Source of the DNA: Clostridia bacterium
GTDB taxonomy: Bacteria > Bacillota > Clostridia > UMGS1810
Direction: 5' to 3'
NCBI GenBank assembly: GCA_017436905.1
Contig: JAFSCF010000003.1
Span: 1 to 45,967, forward strand
DNA length: 45,967 nt
The notes under the pieces were generated by a model. The model did no database searches. It worked only from the letters and a program-made list of their open reading frames with translations, and was not told the origin of the DNA. Both the position numbers and the translations under genes were made by a program. Each line of letters starts with the position of its first letter. Position 1 is the first letter of the stretch. Below, one piece after another: positions 7,725 through 16,899 of this stretch.

Positions 7725-10061
7725 TTGATTACTAAACAGCAAATCCTACCGGTACTGCCTTTAAGAGGACTTCCGGTATACCCATATATGATTATACATT
7801 TTGATGCCGGCAGAGATTTTACTATAAAAGCCATAGAAGAGGCAATGGCAGACGACGGTTTAATTATGCTTATCTCTCAGCGTGATTTTGAAGTGGCAGA
7901 GCCTAAAGAGGCAGACCTGTACGATGTTGGCACCATTGCAAAAATCCGCCAGATTTTAAAGCATAATGAAAACGATTTTCGTATAGCGGTAGAGGGCATC
8001 AGCCGTGCATCTGTAAATACTTTTGTGCAGACACGTCCGTATTTTCTGGCAGACGTTACCGAGATTTCAGACTCACCTCTTGATGAGGGCGACAAAATCG
8101 TCGGCGATGTTTATATGGAAAAAATCAAGCAGATGTGCCGCAGCGGTGCGTTTTCGCCAAAAGAGCCTGAGGCTGCCGAGGTACTTAAAACGCTTGATTC
8201 CATTACTGACCATGCGTATTTCAGCGATGTTGTTGCAGCAAATGTGTACAGTACATTAGAGAAAAAGCAGGCGGTTTTAGCAGAATTCGACGTTGTAAAA
8301 AGGCTTAAACTTTTAACAGACATCATAGGCGACGAAATCCAACTGCTTAATTTGGAATCTAAAATTGACAGTAAAGTACATAGAAATATAGACAAACACC
8401 AAAAAGAGTATTTCCTGCGTGAGCAATTAAAAGTTATACGTGGTGAACTCGGTGATGACGAGGGTATTGACAAGGATATTGACGAATACCGCAAAAAACT
8501 GTCGGACAAAAAAGCGCCCGAGGCGGTAATCGCCAAATGCGAAAAAGAGATGGAACGTTTGGAGAAGATGCAGCCGGGCAGTCCCGAGTCAGGCGTTGTA
8601 AGAACGTATCTTGACTGGGTTACAGACCTGCCGTGGTCCGTTAAAACTGACGAGAATTATGATATATCAGGTGCAGAGGCTATTTTAGAGGCAGACCATT
8701 ACGGTTTAAAAAAGGTTAAAGAGCGCATACTGGAGTTTTTGTCGGTACGCACATTAACCGGCGGTGCAAAAACGCCTATTATATGTTTGGTCGGACCTCC
8801 GGGAGTAGGTAAAACATCTATTGCAAAATCCATCGCCAGAGCAACCGGCAGAAATTACGTGCGTATATCGCTTGGCGGTATTCGTGACGAAGCCGAGATA
8901 CGTGGACACAGAAAAACATATATCGGTGCAATGCCGGGCAGAATTATAACTGCACTTAAAAAGGCTGGCAGTGCAAATCCGCTTATTTTATTGGACGAGA
9001 TAGACAAACTCTCCGCTGACTACAAGGGCGATCCGTCATCGGCACTTTTAGAGGTTTTAGACAGCGAGCAGAACTTTGCTTTCCGTGACCATTTTATAGA
9101 ACTTGATGTGGATTTGTCCGATGTAATGTTTGTAACTACTGCAAACTCAGTTGAAGATATTGACAGACCGCTTCTTGACAGAATGGAGATAATAGATATA
9201 TCGGGCTATACAGAGTACGATAAAATTAATATCGCACGTGAGCATCTTATTCCAAAACTTATGCAGCAACACGGACTTAAAAAAAGTACGCTCCGCATCA
9301 GCAAAGAGGCAATAGCCGACATTATAAACTGCTACACGCGTGAGGCAGGCGTGCGTAATTTAGAGCGCAAACTCGCTCAGGTTATGCGCAAAAGTGCGTC
9401 AACGATTGTTAAAGACGGCGCAAAATCCGTGTCTGTAGGAAAGAAAAATCTTGAAACCTTCCTCGGTAAAAAGATTTTCAAAGACGACGATAAATTAAAA
9501 ACCAACCAGATTGGTGTTGTAAATGGTCTTGCGTGGACTCAGTACGGCGGCGATACACTGTGCGTTGAGATAAACTGTATGAAAGGTACGGGCAAAACAG
9601 AACTTACAGGCTCGCTTGGTGATGTTATGAAAGAGTCTGCTGTGGCAGCCATCAGTTTTATCCGTTCGAGGACGGACGAACTTAACATCAATCCTGATTT
9701 TTACAAAACTACAGATATACATATCCATGTGCCCGAGGGCGCTACACCCAAAGACGGCCCGTCTGCAGGTATTACCATGGCAACGGCAGTTATTTCGGCG
9801 CTAACCAAAACCGGTGTAAGGGCAGATGTTGCCATGACGGGTGAGATTACCTTGCGTGGCAGAGTGCTGCCTATCGGCGGATTGCGTGAAAAGTCACTTG
9901 CGGCATACAGAGCAGGCGCAACTACAGTTATTATCCCCAAGGCAAACATTGCCGATTTAGACGATGTTCCGTCAGAAGTGCGTGAAAAGATAAACTTTGT
10001 ACCCGTAGAGCATATGGACGAGGTTTTAAAAATCGCTTTTGAGAAAGGTATGGGAAAATGA
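7725..10061 (+). CDS. lon: ATP-dependent protease Lon
   Basis: A 778-residue AAA+ serine protease that degrades damaged and regulatory proteins in the cytoplasm. It has an N-terminal LON substrate-recognition domain (about 5-205), a helical linker, an AAA+ module with Walker A GPPGVGKT (357-364) and Walker B ILLDEID (421-427), and a C-terminal protease domain with Ser680 in PKDGPSAG and Lys723 in [10 protein letters not shown] as catalytic dyad. Length matches bacterial LonA. The start is TTG, chosen because AAAGGAG (7710-7716) lies eight bases upstream and no ATG is better placed. Its stop overlaps the engB ATG. No clear CtsR or CIRCE operator was seen upstream. Confidence 0.97.
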   Translation: MITKQQILPVLPLRGLPVYPYMIIHFDAGRDFTIKAIEEAMADDGLIMLISQRDFEVAEPKEADLYDVGTIAKIRQILKHNENDFRIAVEGISRASVNTFVQTRPYFLADVTEISDSPLDEGDKIVGDVYMEKIKQMCRSGAFSPKEPEAAEVLKTLDSITDHAYFSDVVAANVYSTLEKKQAVLAEFDVVKRLKLLTDIIGDEIQLLNLESKIDSKVHRNIDKHQKEYFLREQLKVIRGELGDDEGIDKDIDEYRKKLSDKKAPEAVIAKCEKEMERLEKMQPGSPESGVVRTYLDWVTDLPWSVKTDENYDISGAEAILEADHYGLKKVKERILEFLSVRTLTGGAKTPIICLVGPPGVGKTSIAKSIARATGRNYVRISLGGIRDEAEIRGHRKTYIGAMPGRIITALKKAGSANPLILLDEIDKLSADYKGDPSSALLEVLDSEQNFAFRDHFIELDVDLSDVMFVTTANSVEDIDRPLLDRMEIIDISGYTEYDKINIAREHLIPKLMQQHGLKKSTLRISKEAIADIINCYTREAGVRNLERKLAQVMRKSASTIVKDGAKSVSVGKKNLETFLGKKIFKDDDKLKTNQIGVVNGLAWTQYGGDTLCVEINCMKGTGKTELTGSLGDVMKESAVAAISFIRSRTDELNINPDFYKTTDIHIHVPEGATPKDGPSAGITMATAVISALTKTGVRADVAMTGEITLRGRVLPIGGLREKSLAAYRAGATTVIIPKANIADLDDVPSEVREKINFVPVEHMDEVLKIAFEKGMGK

Positions 10062-10648
10062 ACATACACAACGTAAACTTTTTAATATCGGCAGTAAACC
10101 CCAGGCAGTACCCTGCTGCAAACGTGCCCGAACTTGCCTTTGCGGGACGTTCCAACGTAGGTAAATCCTCACTTATAAACAAACTTTTAAACCGCAAAAA
10201 CCTTGCACGTGTAAGCCAGAAACCTGGTAAAACCGCCACAATTAACTTTTTTGATATTGACGGCGCAATAAATTTTGTTGACCTGCCCGGTTACGGCTTT
10301 GCAAGAGTTTCTAAAGAAGAGAAGAAAAAGTGGGGTAATATTATAGAAACGTATCTTAATTCAAGAGAAAACCTCTCTCAGGTAATTCTGCTTGTAGACA
10401 GCCGCCATACACCTACCGAGGACGACAGAACTATGATGGGGTTTATCCGTGCCGTGTGCGACCGTGCCGTTGTTATCGCCACCAAGTGCGATAAACTCAA
10501 AAAAAGCGAGATTGAACCGAGAATGTACGATATTATAAAAACTCTGCGTTTAGAGGGTGATGATATCATCATACCTTTTTCCACAGTAAACGGTATGGGT
10601 GTAGAAGAATTCTGGAGTTATGTGACCGAGATAATAGGAGTAGAATAA
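10058..10648 (+). CDS. engB: Ribosome biogenesis GTPase YsxC/EngB
   Basis: A 196-residue essential GTPase of the TRAFAC class involved in assembly of the 50S subunit. G motifs are visible: G1 [10 protein letters not shown]3 DLPGYGFA (characteristic of this family), G4 TKCDK and a G5-like PFS. The ATG overlaps the lon stop by four bases (ATGA), giving the lon-ysxC pairing that is also conserved in Bacillus. The next gene, pcrA, begins four bases after its stop, with its AGGAG ribosome-binding site inside the engB 3' end, so the genes are probably one operon. Confidence 0.96.
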   Translation: MNIHNVNFLISAVNPRQYPAANVPELAFAGRSNVGKSSLINKLLNRKNLARVSQKPGKTATINFFDIDGAINFVDLPGYGFARVSKEEKKKWGNIIETYLNSRENLSQVILLVDSRHTPTEDDRTMMGFIRAVCDRAVVIATKCDKLKKSEIEPRMYDIIKTLRLEGDDIIIPFSTVNGMGVEEFWSYVTEIIGVE

Positions 10649-10652
10649 ACAA

Positions 10653-12890
10653 ATGAGTAATCTTTTAGCAGGACTTAACGATATGCAGAAAAAAGCAGTA
10701 ACCACAACCGAGGGTGCTGTTTTGGTAATAGCGGGTGCGGGCAGCGGTAAAACTACCGTTATCACACGCAGAATAGGATACATTATAGAGCAGGGGCTTG
10801 CCCAGCCGTGGCAGATTTTAGCAATTACATTTACAAACAAAGCCGCCGCAGAAATGCTTGAGCGTGTGGGCAAACTTTTCCCTGAAGCAGCAGGCGATAT
10901 GTGGGTTAAAACATTCCATTCCACGTGTTTGCGTATGCTCCGCCGTGATATCGATAAAATAGGGTATAGTTCCAATTTTAATATATACGACACCACCGAC
11001 CAGAAAAGACTGGTTAAAGAGTGCATTGCAACGTGCGGTTTCAGCGAGGAAAACTACCCCGTTAAATCCGTTATGAACGCCATCAGCAGTGCAAAGAACA
11101 GAAGCCTTAGCGCAGACGGCTTTGCTGCAGAAAACGCTGGCGATTTCCGTGGCTCTAACTACGCAAAGATGTACCAGTTGTATGAAAAACGGTTAAAAGA
11201 AAATAATGCGCTCGATTTTGACGACCTGCTTTTAAAAACTGTTGAACTTTTTGAAAAATACCCCGATGTGCTGGAATATTATCAGCGAAAGTTTAAATAC
11301 ATAATGGTAGACGAGTATCAGGATACCAACCACGTTCAGTACAAACTGGTTGCAATGCTTGCTGCTAAAAGTAAAAACTTATGCGTTGTCGGTGATGACG
11401 ACCAGAGTATTTATAAATTCAGGGGCGCAGACATTACCAATATTTTAGATTTTGAGAGCCAGTTCAAAGATGCAGTTAATATAAAACTTGAGCAGAATTA
11501 CCGTTCCACACAGAATATCCTAACTGCCGCCAACGAGGTTATCTGCCACAACTACGGCAGAAAGGGCAAAAACCTCTGGACGGACAGCGGCGAGGGTGAA
11601 AAAATTACACTTAAAGCCGCCACTAACCAGATAGACGAGGCAATGTATATCGGTGGCGAGATTGAAAAACTCGTTAAAAGCGGCGAGTACGCCTATAGCG
11701 ATTGCGCCGTGCTTTACCGCACCAATGCGCAGACACGTTCTTTTGAAGAGAACTTTACTATTCCATACAGAATTTTATCAGGCTTGCGTTTCTATGACCG
11801 CAAAGAAATTAAAGATATACTTTCATACATACGTGTACTGTTTAATCCGAGCGATGATGTAAACCTTGCCCGCATTATAAATACACCAAAGCGAGGAATT
11901 GGCGATACCACCATAAGCAAAATAGCCGCCATAGCACAGAGCGTAGGCAAAAGTATGTTTGATATTTTAACAGACCCGCTTTATTTAGAGCCGCTTGGCC
12001 GTGCCAGATTAAAGTTAGAGGAATTTGCCTCAATGATACTCGATTTGCGTGCAATGGTAGACAAAGTACCCCTTACAGAACTTTTTGACGCTATATACGA
12101 AAAGTCGGGATATATGGAGTCGCTCCTTGCAGAAAAAACTGCCGAAGCCATGGGCAGAATTGAGAACTTAGACGAGTTCAAATCCAAAGCGGCAGAGTAT
12201 GAGGCTAATGTGGAAAACCCCACTTTTGAGGGCTTTTTAGATAACATCTCGCTTGTTTCTGATGTGGATAACTATGACGAAGAACAAAACGCAGTTGTTA
12301 TGATGACACTTCACAGTGCAAAGGGGTTGGAATTCCCTGTAGTATTTATATGTGGTATGGAAACAGGGCTTTTCCCCGGAATGATGGCAGAGATGAACGA
12401 TGAGGAAATGGAAGAAGAACGCCGCCTTTGCTATGTGGGCATCACCCGTGCAAAGAAAAAACTCTACCTTACCTATGCTCAGCAACGTATGATGTACGGC
12501 AAAACCGAAAGCCGCCTGCCAAGCAAATTTATTGGCGAAATACCTGCAACCCTTATTTACAGAGAGCCTGACCCCAACGCCAGAGTATACCATTTTGGCG
12601 CTGATACAGGCAGTACATATGTAAGCCGCACCAACACACTCGGCACTAAAGAAAATCTGAACAGCGTGCTTTCTACATTCGGCATAGGTACAGCTGCATC
12701 AAAGATTGCTTCGGCATCGTCTGCGCCGTGCGAGTTTAAAAAAGGCGATAAAGTGCGCCACAAAAAATTTGGCGATGGTATGATTACCGAAATCACCCAG
12801 ACCGGCGGCGATGCAGAACTTGAAATTTTATTCGACAGAGTAGGCACCAGAAAACTGCTTTCGTCATTTGCTAAACTTGAAAAAATATGA
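10653..12890 (+). CDS. pcrA: ATP-dependent DNA helicase PcrA/UvrD
   Basis: A 745-residue SF1A helicase that translocates 3'-5' on single-stranded DNA in nucleotide-excision repair, removal of RecA filaments and rolling-circle replication. Motifs in order: Q-motif region near residue 10, motif I GAGSGKTT (28-35), Walker B VDEYQDTNHVQ, motif III VGDDDQSIYKFRGA, motif IV QNYRST, motif V TLHSAKGLEFPVVF and motif VI RRLCYVGITRAK. The C-terminal KKGDKVRHKKFGDGMI segment is the Tudor-like domain that binds RNA polymerase in PcrA. Length is normal. It is followed ten bases later by yerC. Confidence 0.97.
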   Translation: MSNLLAGLNDMQKKAVTTTEGAVLVIAGAGSGKTTVITRRIGYIIEQGLAQPWQILAITFTNKAAAEMLERVGKLFPEAAGDMWVKTFHSTCLRMLRRDIDKIGYSSNFNIYDTTDQKRLVKECIATCGFSEENYPVKSVMNAISSAKNRSLSADGFAAENAGDFRGSNYAKMYQLYEKRLKENNALDFDDLLLKTVELFEKYPDVLEYYQRKFKYIMVDEYQDTNHVQYKLVAMLAAKSKNLCVVGDDDQSIYKFRGADITNILDFESQFKDAVNIKLEQNYRSTQNILTAANEVICHNYGRKGKNLWTDSGEGEKITLKAATNQIDEAMYIGGEIEKLVKSGEYAYSDCAVLYRTNAQTRSFEENFTIPYRILSGLRFYDRKEIKDILSYIRVLFNPSDDVNLARIINTPKRGIGDTTISKIAAIAQSVGKSMFDILTDPLYLEPLGRARLKLEEFASMILDLRAMVDKVPLTELFDAIYEKSGYMESLLAEKTAEAMGRIENLDEFKSKAAEYEANVENPTFEGFLDNISLVSDVDNYDEEQNAVVMMTLHSAKGLEFPVVFICGMETGLFPGMMAEMNDEEMEEERRLCYVGITRAKKKLYLTYAQQRMMYGKTESRLPSKFIGEIPATLIYREPDPNARVYHFGADTGSTYVSRTNTLGTKENLNSVLSTFGIGTAASKIASASSAPCEFKKGDKVRHKKFGDGMITEITQTGGDAELEILFDRVGTRKLLSSFAKLEKI

Positions 12891-12900
12891 GGAATGTACT

Positions 12901-13212
12901 ATGAGCAAAAATTTAAGGGACGAAAATACTGATATGCTTATGCGTGCGGTAATGTCTGCCGACAGCATTGACGAGTGCTACGACTTTTTCAGGGATTTGT
13001 GCACAGACGCTGAAATCAAGATAATGTCACAACGCCTGCAGGTTGCACGTATGCTTAAAGAACGGCACGTATACAGCGATATTGTTAAAAAAACAGAGGC
13101 AGGAACTGCAACCATCAGCCGTATAAGCAATACCCTTGCAAACGGAACGGGTGGCTATGCACAAGCGCTTGAGAAAGCAGAAAACAAATCGTGCGGAGGG
13201 GAAGTAATTTGA
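12901..13212 (+). CDS. yerC: YerC/YecD family TrpR-like regulator
   Basis: A 103-residue protein of the TrpR-related YerC/YecD family. It has the expected all-helical domain, with the helix-turn-helix over about 60-85: YSDIVKKTEAGTATISRISN. In Bacillus the yerC-pcrA neighbourhood is also found, and the regulon is poorly defined. The start is ATG at 12901, not the upstream in-frame codon inside pcrA, because GAGGA lies ahead of this ATG. The stop overlaps the TTG start of the next gene (13209-13212), indicating translational coupling. Confidence 0.9.
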   Translation: MSKNLRDENTDMLMRAVMSADSIDECYDFFRDLCTDAEIKIMSQRLQVARMLKERHVYSDIVKKTEAGTATISRISNTLANGTGGYAQALEKAENKSCGGEVI

Positions 13213-13946
13213 ACAGTTATGGTGAATTTGCTTTAGTTTACGATAAACTCACCCTTGACGTGGACTATGCGGCTCGGTGCGATTACATAGAAGAAATATT
13301 TGCCCGACATAATGCCAAAAAGCCTGAACTTATTGCAGACCTTGCCTGCGGAACGGGCAGCATTTGCGTAGAACTTGACGAGCGTGGTTACGATATGATA
13401 GGTATAGACTTATCTGCTGATATGTTAAATGTTGCCGCAGAAAAAAGTGTTGGCAGAGATATTTTGTATATTAATCAGAATATATGTGGTTTTGAACTTT
13501 ACGGAACTGTAGATGCTGCGCTGTGCCTTTTAGACAGCATAAACCACCTTACCGAAGATGATGATTTAGATAAGTTGTTTTCACTTGTTAAAAACTATTT
13601 GAATCCCGAAGGACTTTTTGTGTTTGATGTCAACACCAAATTTAAGTTTGAGGAAATACTGTCGGACAATATTTATACGTATGAAGATGACAATATTTTT
13701 TATGTGTGGGAAAACAACTATGAGGACGAAATATGCGATATATACGTTAATTTCTTTGTTAAAGACGGAGAACATTATAAACGTATAGAACAGGCACACG
13801 CTGAACGCTACTACAGCGCAGATGTGTTGCGTGCGCTTGCTCAAAAGTATGGTTTTAGTGTTGAAGGTGTTTATGGGGAACTTACATTTGACGCCCCCGC
13901 ACACGATTGCCAGAGAGAGTTCTGGGTAATTAAGAAAAAAGATTAA
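13209..13946 (+). CDS. Class I SAM-dependent methyltransferase (YqeM-like)
   Basis: A 245-residue methyltransferase. The SAM-binding motif I is ADLACGTGSICVEL and the motif II acidic residue lies in MIGIDLSADML; ALCLLDSINHL is motif IV and LFVFDVNTKFKFEE motif V. The C-terminal half carries a beta-rich insertion seen in the Bacillus YqeM-type group; the substrate is unknown. The start is TTG at 13209, because GGAGGGG at 13195-13201 has an eight-base spacing to it and the protein then begins NSYGEFALVYDKL, as is typical. It overlaps the yerC stop by four bases. A strong hairpin terminator follows, closing the lon-to-methyltransferase gene string. Confidence 0.87.
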   Translation: MNSYGEFALVYDKLTLDVDYAARCDYIEEIFARHNAKKPELIADLACGTGSICVELDERGYDMIGIDLSADMLNVAAEKSVGRDILYINQNICGFELYGTVDAALCLLDSINHLTEDDDLDKLFSLVKNYLNPEGLFVFDVNTKFKFEEILSDNIYTYEDDNIFYVWENNYEDEICDIYVNFFVKDGEHYKRIEQAHAERYYSADVLRALAQKYGFSVEGVYGELTFDAPAHDCQREFWVIKKKD

Positions 13947-13958
13947 CTTATAAATAAT

Positions 13959-14009
13959 AAAAGGCATTTTTTTCACCTGAGTATATTTATGTGAAAAAAT
14001 ATGCCTTTT
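13959..14009. terminator. Hairpin terminator with conserved loop (copy 1)
   Basis: The left arm 13959-13976 and right arm 13991-14009 pair almost perfectly, with one extra base on one side, and both ends are T/A-rich, so it can work in both directions. The loop plus the last stem bases (13973-13994, 22 bases) is the exact reverse complement of 15733-15754, in the terminator after the EamA gene. Confidence 0.85.
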
Positions 14010-14027
14010 ATTGATTTTGATTCAAAA

Positions 14028-14056
14028 TTGACAATTATAGCGGGATATGGTAGAAT
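14028..14056 (+). promoter_or_regulatory. Sigma-A promoter for the SGNH hydrolase and EamA genes
   Basis: TTGACA (14028-14033) and TAGAAT (14051-14056) are exactly 17 bases apart. This places a new transcription start just after the terminator at 13959-14009, so the two-gene unit is independent of the lon operon. Confidence 0.85.
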
Positions 14057-14090
14057 TGTCAGCAGATATTACATTAATGGGGTGTACTAT

Positions 14091-14813
14091 ATGCAATATA
14101 TAGAAAATGTATTATACGGAAAGAAGATTGTGTTTGATGGTGACAGCATATGCCACGGTATAACCGTCGGTGCAGACCACCCCACATACGGCTGGGGCTG
14201 GGCTGGCAGAATAGGCACTAAAAACAATATGGATTGGCATAACTATGCCATTACCAGCGCAACTATAAATACATCTGTTCATTTTAGTGAACCGCGCTTT
14301 GTTATTGAGCATTTTGAAAGAATTTATGCCGAGCATCCCGACCTTGACTATCTTATTTTAGAGGGCGGCTCAAACGATGCCGACTTGCTCGGCATTGAAA
14401 GACTTGGCGAAATTTCCAAAACATCTATGATGTATACAGATTTTGACCATACAGCAGATTTTACTCAGGCGCTTGAATACTTGCTTTCAAAAGCAGTTGC
14501 ACTTTATCCTGATAAAAAAATAGGATTTATAATTCCGCATAAAATGACCGTAACGCCCGGCGATACTGAAATTGAGAAAAAAGTTGACTATAAAACACAT
14601 ATAAGAAGAATATTTTTTGACCGCTGCGCAGAGGTGTGCGAAAAGTACGGAATCCCGTGCCTTGACCTTTGGAAAACGTGCCACTTAAATCCCGTTATAG
14701 ACTACGTTTCAAACGGAAATAAGTTTGATATGTATTATGACGGTCAGCACTTAACTGCAAAAGGCTATGACTATATTACGCCGATAATAGAGGCATGGCT
14801 CAGAACTATTTAA
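14091..14813 (+). CDS. SGNH/GDSL-family hydrolase
   Basis: A 240-residue SGNH hydrolase (lipase/esterase superfamily). Block I is FDGDSICHG with the nucleophile Ser19, block III is EGGSNDAD with Asn95, and block V is YDGQHLTAKGY with Asp217 and His220 completing the triad. The block II glycine is not obvious. No signal peptide is seen, so it is probably cytoplasmic; the ester substrate is unknown. The start at 14091 is preferred over an in-frame ATG at 14001 because the latter lies inside the terminator, upstream of the promoter, and a GGGGTG site precedes 14091. The EamA transporter gene starts 12 bases after it. Confidence 0.88.
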   Translation: MQYIENVLYGKKIVFDGDSICHGITVGADHPTYGWGWAGRIGTKNNMDWHNYAITSATINTSVHFSEPRFVIEHFERIYAEHPDLDYLILEGGSNDADLLGIERLGEISKTSMMYTDFDHTADFTQALEYLLSKAVALYPDKKIGFIIPHKMTVTPGDTEIEKKVDYKTHIRRIFFDRCAEVCEKYGIPCLDLWKTCHLNPVIDYVSNGNKFDMYYDGQHLTAKGYDYITPIIEAWLRTI

Positions 14814-14825
14814 AGAGGTCTATAT

Positions 14826-15701
14826 ATGAAAAACACATCATTAAAATCTACTTTTATGCTCCTTGCAACTGCCGCTATATGGGGATTTGCATTTGTTGCG
14901 CAGAGGGTTGCGGCAGACAGCATCGGTGCATTTACGTTTAACGGAATACGTTTTGTTCTCGGCGCAATTTCTTTAATACCGATTATATTTATATTTGAAC
15001 GTAAAGATTTTTCATTTGCACGGTTTAAGCGAACGCTGATATTCGGTGCGATTACCGGTACAATTCTGTGCGCGGCATCTGGCTTACAGCAACTTGGCGT
15101 AATCATAACGGGAAATGCCAGCAAAACTGCGTTTATTACAAGCCTTTATTCTGTGTTTGTGCCGATATTTTTAATTTTTATGGGCAAAAAGACGTCGCTT
15201 TCTATGTGGATAGGTGTTGTCTTTGCAGTTACAGGACTTTACCTTATAAGTTTTACAGGAATCGACGGATTCAGCATAGGCGATATCGTTACGTTAATAG
15301 GCGCTGTTATATGGGCGTTTCATGTTATAGCGATTGACCGCTTTGTAGAGCACGTAAGTCCTATCCAGTATTCGTCAGTACAGTTTGCCGTGTGCGGATT
15401 GGAAAGTCTAGTAATTGCGTTTATATTTGAGGACGTGGCGCTTGCGCCGATTTTTACTGCGGCTATACCGATTCTTTACGGCGGAGTAATGTCAGCAGGT
15501 GTGGCATATACGTTGCAGGTGCTTGGTCAGCGTGAAGCCGACCCTACATATGCGGCTATCATATTTGCCACAGAGCCCATATTTGCTGCAATTGGCGAGG
15601 CTCTGATACTGCAGAACTTCTTATCGCCTGTATCATACATGGGTTGTGCAATTATTTTTGCGGGAGTTATAATATCGCAGTTTGGCGGCAAAAAAGCGTA
15701 A
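14826..15701 (+). CDS. EamA-family (DMT superfamily) transporter
   Basis: A 291-residue integral membrane protein with about ten hydrophobic helices arranged as two EamA repeats (roughly 8-140 and 150-285). The first repeat has the typical WGFAFVAQR near helix 1. Members export amino acids, nucleosides or other metabolites; the substrate cannot be told. The ribosome-binding site AAAGAGG precedes the ATG. It is probably co-transcribed with the upstream SGNH hydrolase, which suggests an ester-bearing metabolite linking the two, but this is only inference. Confidence 0.9.
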   Translation: MKNTSLKSTFMLLATAAIWGFAFVAQRVAADSIGAFTFNGIRFVLGAISLIPIIFIFERKDFSFARFKRTLIFGAITGTILCAASGLQQLGVIITGNASKTAFITSLYSVFVPIFLIFMGKKTSLSMWIGVVFAVTGLYLISFTGIDGFSIGDIVTLIGAVIWAFHVIAIDRFVEHVSPIQYSSVQFAVCGLESLVIAFIFEDVALAPIFTAAIPILYGGVMSAGVAYTLQVLGQREADPTYAAIIFATEPIFAAIGEALILQNFLSPVSYMGCAIIFAGVIISQFGGKKA

Positions 15702-15716
15702 TATCGTTCCGTTTAT

Positions 15717-15770
15717 AAAAAACGTATATTCCTCACATAAATATACTCAGGTGAGAAATATACGTTTTTT
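15717..15770. terminator. Hairpin terminator with conserved loop (copy 2)
   Basis: The arms 15717-15736 and 15751-15770 pair at 19 of 20 positions and end in a T-run on the plus strand. The 14-base loop starts ATAAATATACTCA. The central 22 bases (15733-15754) are the exact reverse complement of the loop region at 13973-13994. Confidence 0.85.
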
Positions 15771-15791
15771 AATTTTTAAAACAACAAAAAT

Positions 15792-15845
15792 AACAGTTCG
15801 TGTTTTTTCGTATAAATATACTCAAGCGAAAAAACGCGAACTGTT
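15792..15845. terminator. Hairpin terminator with conserved loop (copy 3)
   Basis: The arms 15792-15810 and 15827-15845 pair with one internal mismatch region, and the loop 15811-15826 contains the same 13-base ATAAATATACTCA (15812-15824) as copy 2, although the stems are unrelated. It lies just after the minus-strand phage-like operon and probably terminates it, while copy 2 terminates the EamA unit. Confidence 0.8.
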
Positions 15846-15865
15846 TTTATATGACTACTTTAAAA

Positions 15866-16603
15866 TTATTTTCCCAGTACGCTTAGTGCGTTTGAAACCA
15901 TTGCTGCTGCCTGAGCACGTGTTACGGTTTCATCCGGACGGAAAGTTCCGTCGTCAAAACCGTTTATTATTCCGTATGCTTCAAGTTTTTCTATATGTAT
16001 CTGCGCCCAGTGGCCGTCGATATCTGTAAATCTTGACGTACCGCTTATTGAACCGAACGCAGACGCTATTGCAACGGCAAAATCGTCAGGACGAGTGGCA
16101 AGTTTTTCTGCGTCTTGAGCATTGGTTAAAAATCCCGCCTCAATAAGTATGGCAGGGCAGGTGGTATTATGAAGTACATAAAGCCTTGTATTTAAATACT
16201 CAGTGTCCACACGCACGCCACGGTCCATTGTGCCGAGTCTGTTGCATATTGCACGCTGAACAGATTCTGCATAACTCTCAGCAAGTCCCCCTCTGCCTGG
16301 GATTAAAACCTCTGTGCCGTTTGCTGTAGGAGTGCCGCTGTTGCAGTGTATGCTTATAAAAAAGTCGCTGCCCCAGTTGTTTGATATGCGCACTCTTTCT
16401 GTAAGCGATGACGCCACATCCCTGCCGAGATTATCGGTTAAGTTATTTCTGGTCATAATAACCTCGTGCCCGTTTGATGTAAGTTTGTTTTTTAGTTGTT
16501 CGGCGATGCTAAAGGTTATATCTTGCTCTTTTAAACCGTTTACACCGACTACTCCTGTATCGGTGCCTGAATAGTTGTGTCCTGCGTCTATGCATATCTG
16601 CAT
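15866..16603 (-). CDS. N-acetylmuramoyl-L-alanine amidase with C-terminal SLH domain (phage-type endolysin)
   Basis: A 245-residue zinc amidase (Amidase_3) that cuts the bond between MurNAc and the stem peptide. Zinc ligands are His9 (DAGHN), Glu26 (LKEQD) and His86 (SIHCNS), and the catalytic Glu155 lies in ILIEAGFLTN. Residues 191-235 form one SLH domain (RFTDIDGHWAQIHIEKL, then FRPDETVTRAQAAAM), in the place of the usual LysM, SH3 or choline-binding tail of phage lysins. SLH domains bind pyruvylated secondary cell-wall polymer. There is no signal peptide, so export needs the holin encoded in the same cluster. It is the last gene of the phage-like operon. The ribosome-binding site AAGGAG is clear. 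Confidence 0.9.
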   Translation of the reverse strand: MQICIDAGHNYSGTDTGVVGVNGLKEQDITFSIAEQLKNKLTSNGHEVIMTRNNLTDNLGRDVASSLTERVRISNNWGSDFFISIHCNSGTPTANGTEVLIPGRGGLAESYAESVQRAICNRLGTMDRGVRVDTEYLNTRLYVLHNTTCPAILIEAGFLTNAQDAEKLATRPDDFAVAIASAFGSISGTSRFTDIDGHWAQIHIEKLEAYGIINGFDDGTFRPDETVTRAQAAAMVSNALSVLGK

Positions 16604-16614
16604 ATCATCACTCC

Positions 16615-16899
16615 TTAAAATATGTGTTTTGGATTGGCCTCTGCCAAAGGTACAGCGGCCCAGGTAAATTTTGAAAAATCGAAATTAAGAGGACATATAA
16701 TTCTGCTGTGGTAGTAAATAACTTTTTCAGGCTCTGTATCAGGTGATTGCTGAATATAATTTTCCGCAGCAGTATCATATATCACATATCCATCGTCTGC
16801 TGATGCAATATACGCACATGGCTGTCCGTTGCGCAGACGCTTTCCTATGGTGATGTTCGGAAATTTTAAATTGCTTGTTTTTTCTTCTGTAAAAATCAT
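16615..16899 (-). CDS. Hypothetical protein in phage-like tail/lysis region
   Basis: A 94-residue protein of no recognised family, compositionally ordinary, with no membrane segment. The start is taken as ATG at 16899 (protein begins MIFTEEKTSN) because GGGGTGG lies at a normal distance; an upstream GTG at 16911 overlaps the ribosome-binding site. The ATG overlaps the stop of the leucine-rich-repeat gene (ATGA at 16896-16899), so it is translationally coupled. Its place between a tail-tip protein and the endolysin suggests a small tail-fibre or chaperone role. Confidence 0.65.
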   Translation of the reverse strand: MIFTEEKTSNLKFPNITIGKRLRNGQPCAYIASADDGYVIYDTAAENYIQQSPDTEPEKVIYYHSRIICPLNFDFSKFTWAAVPLAEANPKHIF

